Assembly: GCA_025463965.1 (NCBI GenBank)
Contig: JAODBN010000217.1
Span: 1-25,665, forward strand
DNA length: 25,665 nt
Source of the DNA: Acidimicrobiaceae bacterium
GTDB taxonomy: Bacteria > Actinomycetota > Acidimicrobiia > Acidimicrobiales > Bog-793
Direction: 5' to 3'
The notes under the pieces were generated by a model, which was not told the DNA's origin, made no database searches, and saw only the letters and a program-made list of their open reading frames with translations. The position numbers and the translations under genes were made by a program. Below, piece after piece: positions 15,335 through 23,349 of this stretch (the first letter of the stretch is position 1; each line of letters opens with the position of its first letter).

Positions 15335-16093
15335 TCAGACGTTGCGGCCCAGCACACCGCCGATGATGCCTCCCAGGCTGCCGCCCACGGCCGCGTCCGC
15401 CCCGGTCTCCCCGCCGAGGTAGGGCGACAGAGAGGCGGCGAGAATCGACAGCGGCATGCTCTGCAGCCAGATCGATCCTGGTCCGGTGAGCGCGACGAGG
15501 TGGTAGCCATCCCCGCCGAAGAGCTTGTTGGCAATGCCCGGCACTCGGGTGATCTGGAAACTGACCGAGTCCTGGAAGACCCCGACATGGCCGGGATGGA
15601 CGAGGAGACTCTGCCCGGGCCCGAGGTCGTAGGTGACGATCTCTCCGGCAAGCTCCACCCAAGCGGTTCCTTGTCCCTCGAGCTTCTCGAGCACGAAGCC
15701 GTCGCCGCCCCACAGGCCACCTCGGAAGCTCTGCTGCAGGCCGACTGTCGGGGTGATTCCCGGGGTTCCGCACAGCCACCCGTGGCGGTGCACGAGATAG
15801 CCCCCCTGCGGGGTGATCTCGATCGGGAAGATGCGCCCGGGCATCTTTGCGGCAAACGCGACGCTCCCTTCGCCTGAGGTCGAGCGGTATCGGGTGAGGA
15901 AGAGGCCGCCACCTCCGGCAACCCGCTTCAAGCCGGCCAATAGACCCTTGCCGGATCCGGTATTGACGGACTGGGACATCTCGACATTGCTCGTCATCCA
16001 GGACAGCTCGCCGTGAGTAGAGATCACCTCGTCTCCGGCTTGCAGAGTGACCTCCAAGACCGGCAGCGTCGTCCCGCGTACCTCGGCGTTCAT
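15335..16093 (-). CDS. AIM24/TIGR00266 family protein
   Basis: 252-residue beta-rich protein of the AIM24 family. Characteristic segments are LQAGDEVISTHGELSWMTSNVEM, the glycine-rich KGLLAGLKRVAGGGGLFLTRY, GEGSVAFAAKMPGRIFPIEI, and VYDLGPGQSLLVHPGHV-like text (VTYDLGPGQSLLVHPGH). The C-terminus ends in a Gly-rich hydrophobic tail (GGSLGGIIGGVLGRNV) that could touch a membrane. Bacterial function is unknown. ATG 16093 is preceded by a strong AAGGAGGA site. It is probably transcribed alone; the next minus-strand gene starts 219 bp further on. Confidence 0.9.
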   Translation of the reverse strand: MNAEVRGTTLPVLEVTLQAGDEVISTHGELSWMTSNVEMSQSVNTGSGKGLLAGLKRVAGGGGLFLTRYRSTSGEGSVAFAAKMPGRIFPIEITPQGGYLVHRHGWLCGTPGITPTVGLQQSFRGGLWGGDGFVLEKLEGQGTAWVELAGEIVTYDLGPGQSLLVHPGHVGVFQDSVSFQITRVPGIANKLFGGDGYHLVALTGPGSIWLQSMPLSILAASLSPYLGGETGADAAVGGSLGGIIGGVLGRNV

Positions 16094-16579
16094 GGGTCCT
16101 CCTTGGGTTGTTCCCTCTTGGCCGAAGTATGGCGCGCTCCTGCTGGTCGTGCCCGGAAAAATGCCCCGGGCTCGGCCCCGCCACGGGGAAGGAACGCTGC
16201 GCCTCGGCGCCGAGCCGGGGCGGTCGCGACCGAGGAGGTTCGCAGTTCGCCGAGGCCAACTAGCCCGGGCAACGTCGCCTCCATCCGACAGCCGTCGCGC
16301 TGACGGGGTTGCCTAAGCCTTGTCGCCAGCTTCGCCGCGAGCACCGGCGCAAGATGCCTGCTCCGGGCAGCCCTGGCCCCGCGGGCCGACGATCGCGGAC
16401 CTGGTGCGACAAGCCGCTTGCCGTGATCGGTCGTCGCGGATCATGCCCTAGCGCGGCTTGGTCCGGGGGATGGGCTGGCAAAAGGTGTCAGCCCTCCTTC
16501 GAGCGGGTACTTGGTGGCAGGCGATGAATTGCGGAGGCTCTCGTCCGCCTCCTTGGCTTGTTCGGGGTGCAAAATTCGT
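16094..16579. other. 486-bp intergenic region
   Basis: Contains the promoter of the AIM24-family gene on the left and presumably that of the secreted protein on the right. Frames present are short and Arg/Pro/Ala-rich with no recognisable family. I see no RNA gene, repeat array or mobile-element end. Confidence 0.4.
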
Positions 16580-17212
16580 ATGAAGCATTTTGGCTGGGCT
16601 GCTCCGACGGCATGCCTTGTCCTCGCTGGGACACTCTCGATCGGTGCGCCGGCTAGCGCCCCGGCCGCCACGGCGAGAGGGTGTTCGACGAGACTGGTCA
16701 CCACCAAAGGGACGTCGCTGGTGTGGCGAGTCGTGAACGGCCACCGCCGCCACGTGCGAGTGGTCACCGAGCACACCACTCGGCAAGTCATCTGCTCGTC
16801 CGCTACCACGGCGGCGGTCCAGTCGACGCAAACCGTGGGCACGAGGTTTGTGGTGTCCATGGCCGACCGGACTCCCGGCGCAATGGGCGGAGACGAGCAG
16901 TCCATCCAGGTCTCGCTGGTCCTGTCGGACGGTGCGCCTCACCGCCTAGGCGGAGACGTGACGATCAACGAGTCCGGCCCGAGCTGCGAGACGACCGTCG
17001 ACCAGAAGCTCTCGCCCGACCAGGTCGTGGATGGGCGCATCGAGCTGCCTGCGGCAGTCCAGTCCATCGACCATCGCCCGACTTGCGGCCAGCAGTTCAC
17101 AATTGCGTACTCCGGGGCGACGATCGACGGAGTGACATTCGCTCCCGACACGTGGACGCTGCCACCGGCGCCCACAACCACCGTGGAGACTTTTTCTCAA
17201 GTCTCGAGCTAG
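16580..17212 (+). CDS. Secreted protein of unknown function
   Basis: 210 residues. ATG 16580 opens a clear signal peptide (MKHFGWAAPTACLVLAGTLS, cleavage probably near PASAPA); an upstream TTG at 16511 would bury it, so the ATG is preferred although its ribosome site is weak. The mature part has four cysteines (in RGCSTR, QVICSS, PSCETT and PTCGQQ), enough for two disulfides, and looks mostly beta-strand. It matches no family I know. The sequence ends in a Thr/Pro-rich stretch, PPAPTTTVETF. The frame continues open for 75 codons past the TAG at 17210. Confidence 0.7.
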   Translation: MKHFGWAAPTACLVLAGTLSIGAPASAPAATARGCSTRLVTTKGTSLVWRVVNGHRRHVRVVTEHTTRQVICSSATTAAVQSTQTVGTRFVVSMADRTPGAMGGDEQSIQVSLVLSDGAPHRLGGDVTINESGPSCETTVDQKLSPDQVVDGRIELPAAVQSIDHRPTCGQQFTIAYSGATIDGVTFAPDTWTLPPAPTTTVETFSQVSS

Positions 17213-17437
17213 TGGCTCCGCGCTCGTCCGAAGCGGACAAGCGCCAGCGCAGCTGACGTCCACTACTCGGTGGTGGAGCTGGAGATCACGACCGGCGTCC
17301 CGGCCGTCGCGGCGTCTGACGTCGAACCTTCCACACGTCCGGCAGCACAACCCAATGGAACTCTCGAGTTCTGGGATCAGTTGGGCGAGCCGCGCTTTGT
17401 GCTGCTCGTCATGAGCGGGAAGCTCGTGACCCCTTAG
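17213..17437 (+). pseudogene. Open same-frame extension beyond the secreted-protein stop; possible gene remnant
   Basis: After TAG 17210-17212 the same frame stays open to TAG 17435-17437. The part from GTG 17270 (VVELEITTGVPAVAASDV, then LEFWDQLGEPRFVLLVMSGKL) looks like real protein, with GC-rich third positions at first. It has no good start or ribosome site. It may be the former C-terminus of the secreted protein, a remnant of another gene, or chance. Bases 17438-17584 after it hold no gene. Confidence 0.3.
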
Positions 17438-17584
17438 GCTCGGAGTTCTTCGATCACAAACGGCAAATTAGGCGAACCTGTCCCAAATCCCCTGATGCCG
17501 GCGCCTCCATTTAGGCAGTAGTAGAAACTCACATCTGCAAGTAGGCCTGCCCTCGACGACCTCCAAGGCTCAGGATGCCCTTCT

Positions 17585-18415
17585 ATGTCTTTTTCTCCTC
17601 GCTCGCTGAGCGGGCTGCATGGCCGAGTCTCGATCGTGACGGGTGCCAACCACGGCATCGGCGCGGCGACGGCGCGAGCGCTCGCCGATCAGGGCACTGA
17701 TGTCGTAATCGCGTATCTGCGACTCGGCGCTGAGTTCGGGACTCATCCGGCCGCCGATCAACGTCGTAGTGGCGCTGAGGAGATCGTCGAAGCGATCCAG
17801 AGCAGCGGCGGTAGGGCCATAGCCTTCGAGGCCGACCTGCGTGAAGCGTCTTCATGCATTGACCTCTTCGACGCGGCGGAATCGCACTTCGGCCCAGTTG
17901 AGATCCTGGTCAACAACGCGAGCGGTTGGTCGTGGGGAGGTGCCGACACCTTCAAGGCGGTCAAGGAGGACCGTCTCGGACGTTCGCTCCGGCGGGTCAC
18001 CCCGTCGAGCATTGACCAGGTCTTCGACGTCGACGCGAGGTCGGCCGCGCTGTTGATCAGTGAGTTCGCCCGCCGCCACATCAAGCGTGGAGCGAGTTGG
18101 GGAAGGATCGTTGGCCTGACTTCTGGCGGTCCCGGCGGTTTCCCAGAAGAGGTCTCGTACGGTGCTGCGAAGGCAGCGCTGGAGAACTTCGCCATGTCAG
18201 CCGCTCGCGAACTCGGCGATCTCGGCATCACCTCGAACATCGTCTACCCGCCGGTGACCGACACCGGCTGGGTCACCGACAAAGTGCGCGCTGCCGTGGC
18301 GACGTCGCGGGAGCACCTGCATGTCGCGGATCCCAAGGATGTCGCCGAGGTGATCGCCTTCCTCGCCTCAGAGCACGGGCGAATGATCACTGGCAATGTC
18401 GTCCACATGCGGTGA
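17585..18415 (+). CDS. SDR family oxidoreductase
   Basis: 276-residue classical short-chain dehydrogenase/reductase, a cytosolic NAD(P)H enzyme. The cofactor motif TGANHGIG is at 19-26, NNAS at 110-113, catalytic S180, and Y192-x3-K196 in SYGAAK. There are insertions after the second strand (GAEFGTHPAADQRRSG) and after NNAS (FKAVKEDRLGRSLRRVTPSS) that make it slightly longer than the usual 250. The end, ITGNVVHMR, lacks the usual VDGG form. The ribosome site is weak. It converges with marR. The substrate cannot be assigned. Confidence 0.92.
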   Translation: MSFSPRSLSGLHGRVSIVTGANHGIGAATARALADQGTDVVIAYLRLGAEFGTHPAADQRRSGAEEIVEAIQSSGGRAIAFEADLREASSCIDLFDAAESHFGPVEILVNNASGWSWGGADTFKAVKEDRLGRSLRRVTPSSIDQVFDVDARSAALLISEFARRHIKRGASWGRIVGLTSGGPGGFPEEVSYGAAKAALENFAMSAARELGDLGITSNIVYPPVTDTGWVTDKVRAAVATSREHLHVADPKDVAEVIAFLASEHGRMITGNVVHMR

Positions 18416-18603
18416 CCGGTCGCGCCCCGATCAGTCGCGGCGGCAGCGATCACCAAGCGCTTCGTGCGGCCACACTGACCAAAAAGCTTGGTATTGCTGA
18501 CCGATGGATCGGGACATCGCGGTGCACCCAACGGGACAGTCGCCAAACCTGACCCCCGCCGCGAAAGAGAGCGGTCTCCGTGGCGGCGTGAGAAGGATTC
18601 CGG

Positions 18604-18625
18604 GCGGCGGACCACTGACCGCCGC
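18604..18625. terminator. Hairpin between convergent SDR and marR genes
   Basis: GCGGCGG (18604-18610) and CCGCCGC (18619-18625) form a perfect 7-bp stem with an 8-nt loop in the 284-bp gap. A weaker ACCAA/TTGGT stem lies at 18478-18492. Neither has a T-run; a role as terminator is inferred from position. Confidence 0.3.
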
Positions 18626-18699
18626 GGTCGACACGGGGCCACACTTGAGAAGCGCCAAACCTCGATCACACCGGCACTGCGTGCCGAGCTGACGGCCCG

Positions 18700-19281
18700 C
18701 TACGAGCTCTGGTTGCTGGTCGTAGCCGCGTTGTTGACTGGGCAGTTGCCTTCCCTGCGGCCGCACGCTGCGAAGTCGCAGAGGCGACATAGCCAAGGTT
18801 GCTGACGGTCATGACCGTGGGCGGAGCGTTCCTCTGCTCTGGCGAGGGTGATTGTGGTCAGCATCGTGTCCAGTGCTGCCGCAAGGTGGTCGACCTCGTC
18901 CGAGGTCAACGCGGACAACGCGCTCGACAGTGACTTCTCGCGTGCTTGAAGTATCCGCATGGCCATGCGACGGCCACTTCGGGTCAGGACGACGGATACG
19001 GCCCGTCCGTCCTGTGCTCCGACCCGTTCGACGAGGCCTTCGACTCCGAGGCGATCGACGAGACGGACTGTGCCTGAGTGGGTCAGGCCCAGCACGGAAC
19101 TCAACTGGGTGACCGATCCGCCGTCGAGGAACTCGTGCAGTGCGGCCAGTGCTGCTGGGCCCGACGGCCCGAGCGCCGCAATCGGCTCCACGGCGGCGTT
19201 CATCCGGTCAGCGACCACGAGGCTCAACGCGCCCAAGGCGTTGGCCGCGTGCTGGCGGCTTGACCATGCTCGTGTCATCAT
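18700..19281 (-). CDS. MarR family transcriptional regulator with Cys-rich C-terminal tail
   Basis: 193 residues. The winged helix-turn-helix spans about 55-105: VTQLSSVLGLTHSGTVRLVDRLGVEGLVER is helix-turn-helix, followed by the DGRAVSVVLTRSGRR wing. Flanking helices would make the dimer. The tail carries C165-x2-C168-x4-C173-x6-C180 (CRLCDFAACGRREGNC), which could bind zinc or an Fe-S cluster or sense thiol stress. The start is ATG 19281 (or 19278). There is no ribosome site, and the -10 box lies six bases ahead, so the mRNA is probably leaderless. It is divergent from a VOC/YdeI pair and very likely controls its own promoter and perhaps theirs. Confidence 0.92.
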   Translation of the reverse strand: MMTRAWSSRQHAANALGALSLVVADRMNAAVEPIAALGPSGPAALAALHEFLDGGSVTQLSSVLGLTHSGTVRLVDRLGVEGLVERVGAQDGRAVSVVLTRSGRRMAMRILQAREKSLSSALSALTSDEVDHLAAALDTMLTTITLARAEERSAHGHDRQQPWLCRLCDFAACGRREGNCPVNNAATTSNQSS

Positions 19282-19286
19282 TCTAG

Positions 19287-19314
19287 TTTATATGTGTGAG
19301 TCACACACAGTCTA
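19287..19314 (-). promoter_or_regulatory. marR promoter with palindromic operator in the spacer
   Basis: On the minus strand, TAGACT (19314-19309) and TATAAA (19292-19287) form a -35/-10 pair with a 16-nt spacer. Positions 19293-19307 of the spacer are the perfect palindrome TGTGTGAGTCACACA. An outer inverted repeat TTCTAG (19281-19286)/CTAGAA (19312-19317) surrounds it. This suits autorepression by MarR, with effects on the divergent VOC gene. Confidence 0.65.
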
Positions 19315-19348
19315 GAACGCGAGCAGCGAGTCGACTGCGGCGCTGTCG

Positions 19349-19702
19349 ATGGTGAACATCGACAGCGCGAACCCAGCGAGGCTGGCGCGGTTCTACGCGG
19401 CCGCGCTCGGCTGGGAGAGCACCTACAGCGACGACAGTTACGGGATGGTCGAAGGCAACGGCATCAAGATCGGCTTTGGCAGGGTCGAAGGGTTCCCGCC
19501 CGCGCAGTGGCCTGATGAGGCTGGCGTCAAACGCTTCCAACTCGATCTGCAGGTCGGCGACCTCGACGAGGCCGCAGAGAGACCGCGCGCGATCGGAGCA
19601 AGCCGAGCTGGCTTCCAACCCGGAGCTGGACGCTGGCGGGTGCTGTTCGATCCCGACGGCCAACCGTTTTGCCTGAGTCCCCGCTCTGCGGCTGTGCCGT
19701 AG
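19349..19702 (+). CDS. VOC family (glyoxalase-like) protein
   Basis: 117-residue single-domain VOC protein. It begins MVNIDSANPARLARFYAAALGWE, continues with an IKIGFGRVEGFPPAQWPDE loop and FQLDLQVGDLDEA at the second half, and ends FDPDGQPFCLSP, the usual last strand. It may act as an enzyme or bind a small hydrophobic ligand. The ribosome site is weak; an in-frame CTG lies two codons upstream. It is divergent from marR with the shared operator region between them, and 8 bp ahead of the YdeI-like gene, so both are probably MarR-controlled. Confidence 0.85.
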   Translation: MVNIDSANPARLARFYAAALGWESTYSDDSYGMVEGNGIKIGFGRVEGFPPAQWPDEAGVKRFQLDLQVGDLDEAAERPRAIGASRAGFQPGAGRWRVLFDPDGQPFCLSPRSAAVP

Positions 19703-19710
19703 CGCCCGTC

Positions 19711-20307
19711 GTGACAGAACTCGCGGAGCTGCTCGTCCAGGACGCTGAGGCATGGCACGCCTGGCTCGACAGCCACCATGCCGAACAGCCCGGAGTCTGG
19801 CTGGTGCTACACAAGAAGGGCGGTCACACGACGGCCCTAACCTATGCGCAAGCGCTTGACGAGGCGCTGTGCTTCGGCTGGATCGACGGGCAGATCGCAC
19901 GACGTGACGACGAGAGCTATCGCCAGCGCTTCACCCCGCGCCGGCCAGGCAGCCCCTGGTCCGCCAGGAACGTCGATCATGTCGCCCGCCTTACCGAGGC
20001 TGGACGGATGCAGCCAGCCGGAATCGCGTCCGTCGATGCGGCTAAGGCGCAAGGACGGTGGCAAGCGGCCTACCGCGGGCAGGCCGACATGCAGACTCCG
20101 CCCGATCTAGCCCAGGCGCTGGCAGCCCATCCCGCCGCAGCCGCGACGTTCGACGAGTTGGACGCAGCCAATCGCTACGCCATCGTCTACCGCCTCAACA
20201 CCGTCAAGCGCCCGACGACCCGGGGCCGCAAACTGGCCGAGTACGTCGACATGCTCGCTCGCGGCGAGTCCCTCCATCCCCGCAAGCCCCGGAAGGACGG
20301 CCAGTGA
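19711..20307 (+). CDS. YdeI/OmdA family protein
   Basis: 198 residues of the YdeI/OmpD-associated family. Hallmarks are WLDSHHAEQPGVWLVLHKK, LTYAQALDEALCFGWIDGQ, YRQRFTPRRPGSPWSARN, and a C-terminal DELDAANRYAIVYRLNTVKRPTTRGRKL segment. Members are linked to antimicrobial-peptide or stress tolerance in some bacteria, but the mechanism is not settled. I chose GTG 19711, eight bases after the VOC stop; an upstream start at 19669 would overlap the VOC gene. It is probably in one transcript with the VOC gene. Confidence 0.88.
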   Translation: MTELAELLVQDAEAWHAWLDSHHAEQPGVWLVLHKKGGHTTALTYAQALDEALCFGWIDGQIARRDDESYRQRFTPRRPGSPWSARNVDHVARLTEAGRMQPAGIASVDAAKAQGRWQAAYRGQADMQTPPDLAQALAAHPAAAATFDELDAANRYAIVYRLNTVKRPTTRGRKLAEYVDMLARGESLHPRKPRKDGQ

Positions 20308-20444
20308 CCCTCCCAACCCGCCCCCCCCCGAAGGCGCACCGCGACCTGGAGGTCGCTGATGCCGTACGGATTGATCGCCTGCTTCACCACCAAGCCGGGC
20401 CACCGTGGGTTCGCCTGTCCGCGATGTCCTGGGACAGCACAGGG

Positions 20445-20517
20445 TGCCCCCGGCAGGACTCGAACCTGCGACACGCGGTTTAGGAAACCGCTGCTCTATC
20501 CCCTGAGCTACGAGGGC
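20445..20517 (-). tRNA. tRNA-Arg (anticodon CCU)
   Basis: Read on the minus strand it folds as a full cloverleaf: acceptor GCCCTCG/CGGGGGC with one G-U pair, D-arm with AGCTCAGGGGATAGAGC, anticodon stem GCGGT/ACCGC with loop TTCCTAA (anticodon CCT, reading AGG), and T-arm around GGTTCGAGTCC. The discriminator base is A. The terminal CCA is not encoded (CCC follows). The 5' end lies 50 bp after the MFS stop. Confidence 0.97.
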
Positions 20518-20567
20518 GACGGGTCAGCCAAGCAGCCGGCCCGGTTGGCAGGACGCGGCGCGGCTGC

Positions 20568-21860
20568 TCATGGTAGGCGATCGCTATCGGGTGCCAGTTC
20601 CATGGAAGCGCCCGCTAGTCCGTGGCGGCGGTCCTGGGTGCGCAGCGCCCAAAGCTGCAGGGCGAGGAAAGCGATGCTCAGGGAGAACAGGTACGGGCAC
20701 AAGGTTCCGAGACCGAAGTTGTCGATGAGCAAGCCAGCAATCCCGCTCAGGGCGGCGATGCCGGCAGTCGCAGCGGCCGACTGCCAGCCAATTGCCGAGG
20801 ACACTCGGCTGGTGCCGGCCCAGCGCTCAGTTCGAAGCATCATCAATGGGAAGGCCGGGGCCAGTGACGCCCCGACGAGGAGCAACCCGACCGCCGCGAC
20901 CACGGGATCCACGTTCCACCAAAGCAGCGCCTCGCCGACAACCGAGCCGGCGGCGCTGCTCGTGAGCACCACCTCTTGGCTGACGCGGTCTCCGAGCACC
21001 GCTCCGCCGATGCGTACGGCGGTGAGGCTCGCCCAGAACCCGGCGACGAGTATCCCGGCGGTTCCCGTTCCGAGATGGCGCGCCGTCGTGAGCAGGGTAA
21101 AGGCCCACTGACCGGTGGCAACCTCGAGGCCGGTGTACACGAAGAAAAGCCCAAGGGCGACGGTGAGGGCAACCCGGGACAAGGGTGTCTCGCTCGGATG
21201 TGCGTCGACCGGTGTATCGAGCGACGCGAGCTGCCGGCGCGATGGCCGCAGCGAGGGAGTGCTGGTGTTGAAAACCGCACGTCGGCGGAGCACTCCAAGC
21301 CCGACCGACGCTTCGAGCACAAGAAGAAGCAGGTAAGCGTCACGCCAGCTGGCGTGGGTGACGAGCAGCGTGGTGATGAGGACCGGGCCGAGCGTGGCAC
21401 CGACTCCATAGACGCCGTGCAGCAGGTTCATTGTGCGGGTCCGGGCCGTCAGGGCGACGTGGGACTGCACGCCAGGCTCCACAGTGCCCGCGGCGAGCCC
21501 GACCCCGAGGGATGCGACGAGTAGCAGAGCCAGGTTGGGGCTGAGCGCGAAAAGCGCCAGCGCAAAGGTTCCGAGGGTCGTCGCGGCGATGAGCGTCCGG
21601 GCCCTGCCGAGGTGCGCGGTCAACCGACCGGAAACCGAGCTGGACGAGAGGAAGCCCGCGGTGCTCGCAAGCTGGACGAGCCCGAGCTCTCCGATCGGCA
21701 GGTGGAGGGCGTGGCGAATGGAGGGCCATGCAGTGCCGATCACCCCGTCGTAGAGGCCGATCACCAAGAAGCTGCCAAGCGCCACGCCCACCGCGGGCGC
21801 TAGCCGGGCTCTTTTCCGCTGGCGAGGCGCGTCGATCACGGGGCTCGCAGCGCTTGTCAC
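20568..21860 (-). CDS. MFS transporter
   Basis: 430-residue major facilitator protein with about twelve hydrophobic helices and a long charged loop in the middle (about residues 190-230). The loop after helix 2 reads GRLTAHLGRART, the family's D/G-x-x-x-D/G-R-R-type motif. Helix 1 (LGSFLVIGLYDGVIGTAWPSI) resembles sugar or small-molecule permeases of the fucose-permease branch, but the substrate and direction are unknown. It starts at GTG 21860 with TAAAGT (21872-21867) six bases ahead and no ribosome site, so translation may be leaderless. It is divergent from the aminotransferase and ends just before tRNA-Arg. Confidence 0.9.
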   Translation of the reverse strand: MTSAASPVIDAPRQRKRARLAPAVGVALGSFLVIGLYDGVIGTAWPSIRHALHLPIGELGLVQLASTAGFLSSSSVSGRLTAHLGRARTLIAATTLGTFALALFALSPNLALLLVASLGVGLAAGTVEPGVQSHVALTARTRTMNLLHGVYGVGATLGPVLITTLLVTHASWRDAYLLLLVLEASVGLGVLRRRAVFNTSTPSLRPSRRQLASLDTPVDAHPSETPLSRVALTVALGLFFVYTGLEVATGQWAFTLLTTARHLGTGTAGILVAGFWASLTAVRIGGAVLGDRVSQEVVLTSSAAGSVVGEALLWWNVDPVVAAVGLLLVGASLAPAFPLMMLRTERWAGTSRVSSAIGWQSAAATAGIAALSGIAGLLIDNFGLGTLCPYLFSLSIAFLALQLWALRTQDRRHGLAGASMELAPDSDRLP

Positions 21861-21890
21861 CGCTTTACTTTACGGGAGCCTCCCTGCCCG

Positions 21891-21923
21891 GCCAGCGCCC
21901 CCGACGGCGTTCGGGGCGCTGGC
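21891..21923. promoter_or_regulatory. Strong hairpin in the MFS/aminotransferase divergent region
   Basis: GCCAGCGCCCC (21891-21901) and GGGGCGCTGGC (21913-21923) form a perfect 11-bp stem with an 11-nt loop, between two genes read away from each other. It cannot end either coding transcript. It may be an attenuator or structured leader of the aminotransferase mRNA, or a DNA-level regulator site. Confidence 0.45.
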
Positions 21924-21981
21924 GGTTGCAGGCTGAAAGCGGCGAGCATGGGTCCAAGGCGGATCCGGTAAAGGAGGAACG

Positions 21982-23349
21982 GTGGCGGACTCGATCTCGA
22001 ACACACAGCCGGAGGCGCCAGGGTCGATCGCCCAAGAGCGTCGGCTCCTCGGCGAGGTCCCCGGGCCTCGTTCGCGCGCGCTGCAGGAGCGCCGCATGAC
22101 AGTCGTTGCCCGGGGCGTTGGGAGCTCCCTCCCGGTCTACATCCAGGACGCCTGCGGGGCCATCCTTCGAGACGTCGACGGCAATCAGCTCATCGACCTC
22201 GGCTCCGGGATTGCCGTTACCGGCATCGGCCACGCGGTGCCCGCGGTGTCCCGTGCGATCGCCGAACAGGCGGAGCGGTTTGTCCACACGTGTTTCATGA
22301 TCACCCCCTATGAGGGGTACCTCGAGGTCTGCGAGCAGCTGGCCCAGCTCACCCCCGGCCGCCACGAGAAGCGCTCGGCGCTGTTCAACTCGGGGGCCGA
22401 GGCGGTCGAGAACGCTGTGAAAGTGGCACGTTACGCCACCGGACGCCAGGCGGTCGTCGTGCTTGAGCACGCGTACCACGGGCGGACGAACCTGACGATG
22501 GCGCTCACCGCCAAGCACCAGCCCTACAAGGCGGGCTTCGGGCCCTTTGCCCCTGAGGTCTATCGGGTGCCCGCGTCGTACCCACTGCGAGATCCGGACG
22601 GCATGACCGGCGAGGAGGCGGCCGCGCGAGCACTCGGCAAGGTCGCCCTGCAGGTGGGTTCGGAGTCGGTTGCCTGCGTGGTCGTCGAGCCGATCCAGGG
22701 AGAGGGTGGCTTCGTCGTCCCGGCTCCCGGCTTCTTGCCGGCGTTGTCCCGCTGGTGCCAGGAGCACGGCGCTCTGTTGGTGGCAGACGAGGTGCAGACG
22801 GGCTTCGCGCGCAGCGGCGACTGGTTTGCGAGCGACCACGAGCAGGTGGTCCCCGACCTCGTGACCACTGCCAAGGGTATCGCCGCAGGGATGCCGCTCG
22901 CCGGGCTCACCGGTCGGGCCGAGCTGATGGACGCCGTCCATGTCGGCGGCCTCGGTGGCACTTTCGGCGGAAATCCTGTGGCCTGCGCGGCGGCGCTTGC
23001 CTCCATCGACACGATGAGAGCAGGCGACTACCCCGCACGAGCGCGCAAGATTGAGCTGGTGTCGGAGCCGTATCTGGCAGGGCTCGCCAAGACGTGCCCG
23101 GCTGTGGCCGAAGTGCGCGGCCGGGGGGCCATGTTGGCGATGGAGCTGGTGCGCCCTGGCACCCTCGAGCCGGACGCCGCTCTCGCCCAAGCCGTGGCCC
23201 GAGCCTGTCTCACCGAAGGGGTCGTGGTCCTCACCTGCGGCAGCTTCGGGAATGTCATCCGACTGCTGCCCCCGCTCTCGATCGACGAGGCGCTCCTCGT
23301 CGAGGGTCTCGAGGTGCTCGCCTCGGTCGTCGAGCGGCTGGCCTCCTGA
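21982..23349 (+). CDS. gabT: Class III aminotransferase, 4-aminobutyrate aminotransferase type
   Basis: 455-residue PLP enzyme that would move the amino group of GABA (or a similar omega-amino acid) to 2-oxoglutarate. Features: LGSGIAVTGIGHAVPAV near the N-terminus, FNSGAEAVENAVKVAR for cofactor phosphate, HAYHGRT for ring stacking, EPIQGEGG, D269 in ADEVQTGFARSG and the Schiff-base K298 in TTAKGIAAGMPLAG. It ends in IRLLPPLSI. The GTG start is fixed by AGGAGG at 21972-21977, four bases ahead. No succinate-semialdehyde dehydrogenase lies next to it, so the GABA assignment rests on similarity; other omega-amino donors are possible. Confidence 0.92.
   Translation: MADSISNTQPEAPGSIAQERRLLGEVPGPRSRALQERRMTVVARGVGSSLPVYIQDACGAILRDVDGNQLIDLGSGIAVTGIGHAVPAVSRAIAEQAERFVHTCFMITPYEGYLEVCEQLAQLTPGRHEKRSALFNSGAEAVENAVKVARYATGRQAVVVLEHAYHGRTNLTMALTAKHQPYKAGFGPFAPEVYRVPASYPLRDPDGMTGEEAAARALGKVALQVGSESVACVVVEPIQGEGGFVVPAPGFLPALSRWCQEHGALLVADEVQTGFARSGDWFASDHEQVVPDLVTTAKGIAAGMPLAGLTGRAELMDAVHVGGLGGTFGGNPVACAAALASIDTMRAGDYPARARKIELVSEPYLAGLAKTCPAVAEVRGRGAMLAMELVRPGTLEPDAALAQAVARACLTEGVVVLTCGSFGNVIRLLPPLSIDEALLVEGLEVLASVVERLAS

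Noticed and set aside
20320..20330. A run of nine C residues as a phase-variation tract
   Set aside because: It lies in the gap between the YdeI-like gene and the tRNA, outside any coding region or promoter I can define, so slippage would have no clear effect.
20445..20517. tRNA-Arg as the attachment site of an integrated element covering 16580-20444
   Set aside because: No integrase, no second copy of the tRNA 3' end that I could spot, and the neighbouring genes are ordinary chromosomal types.
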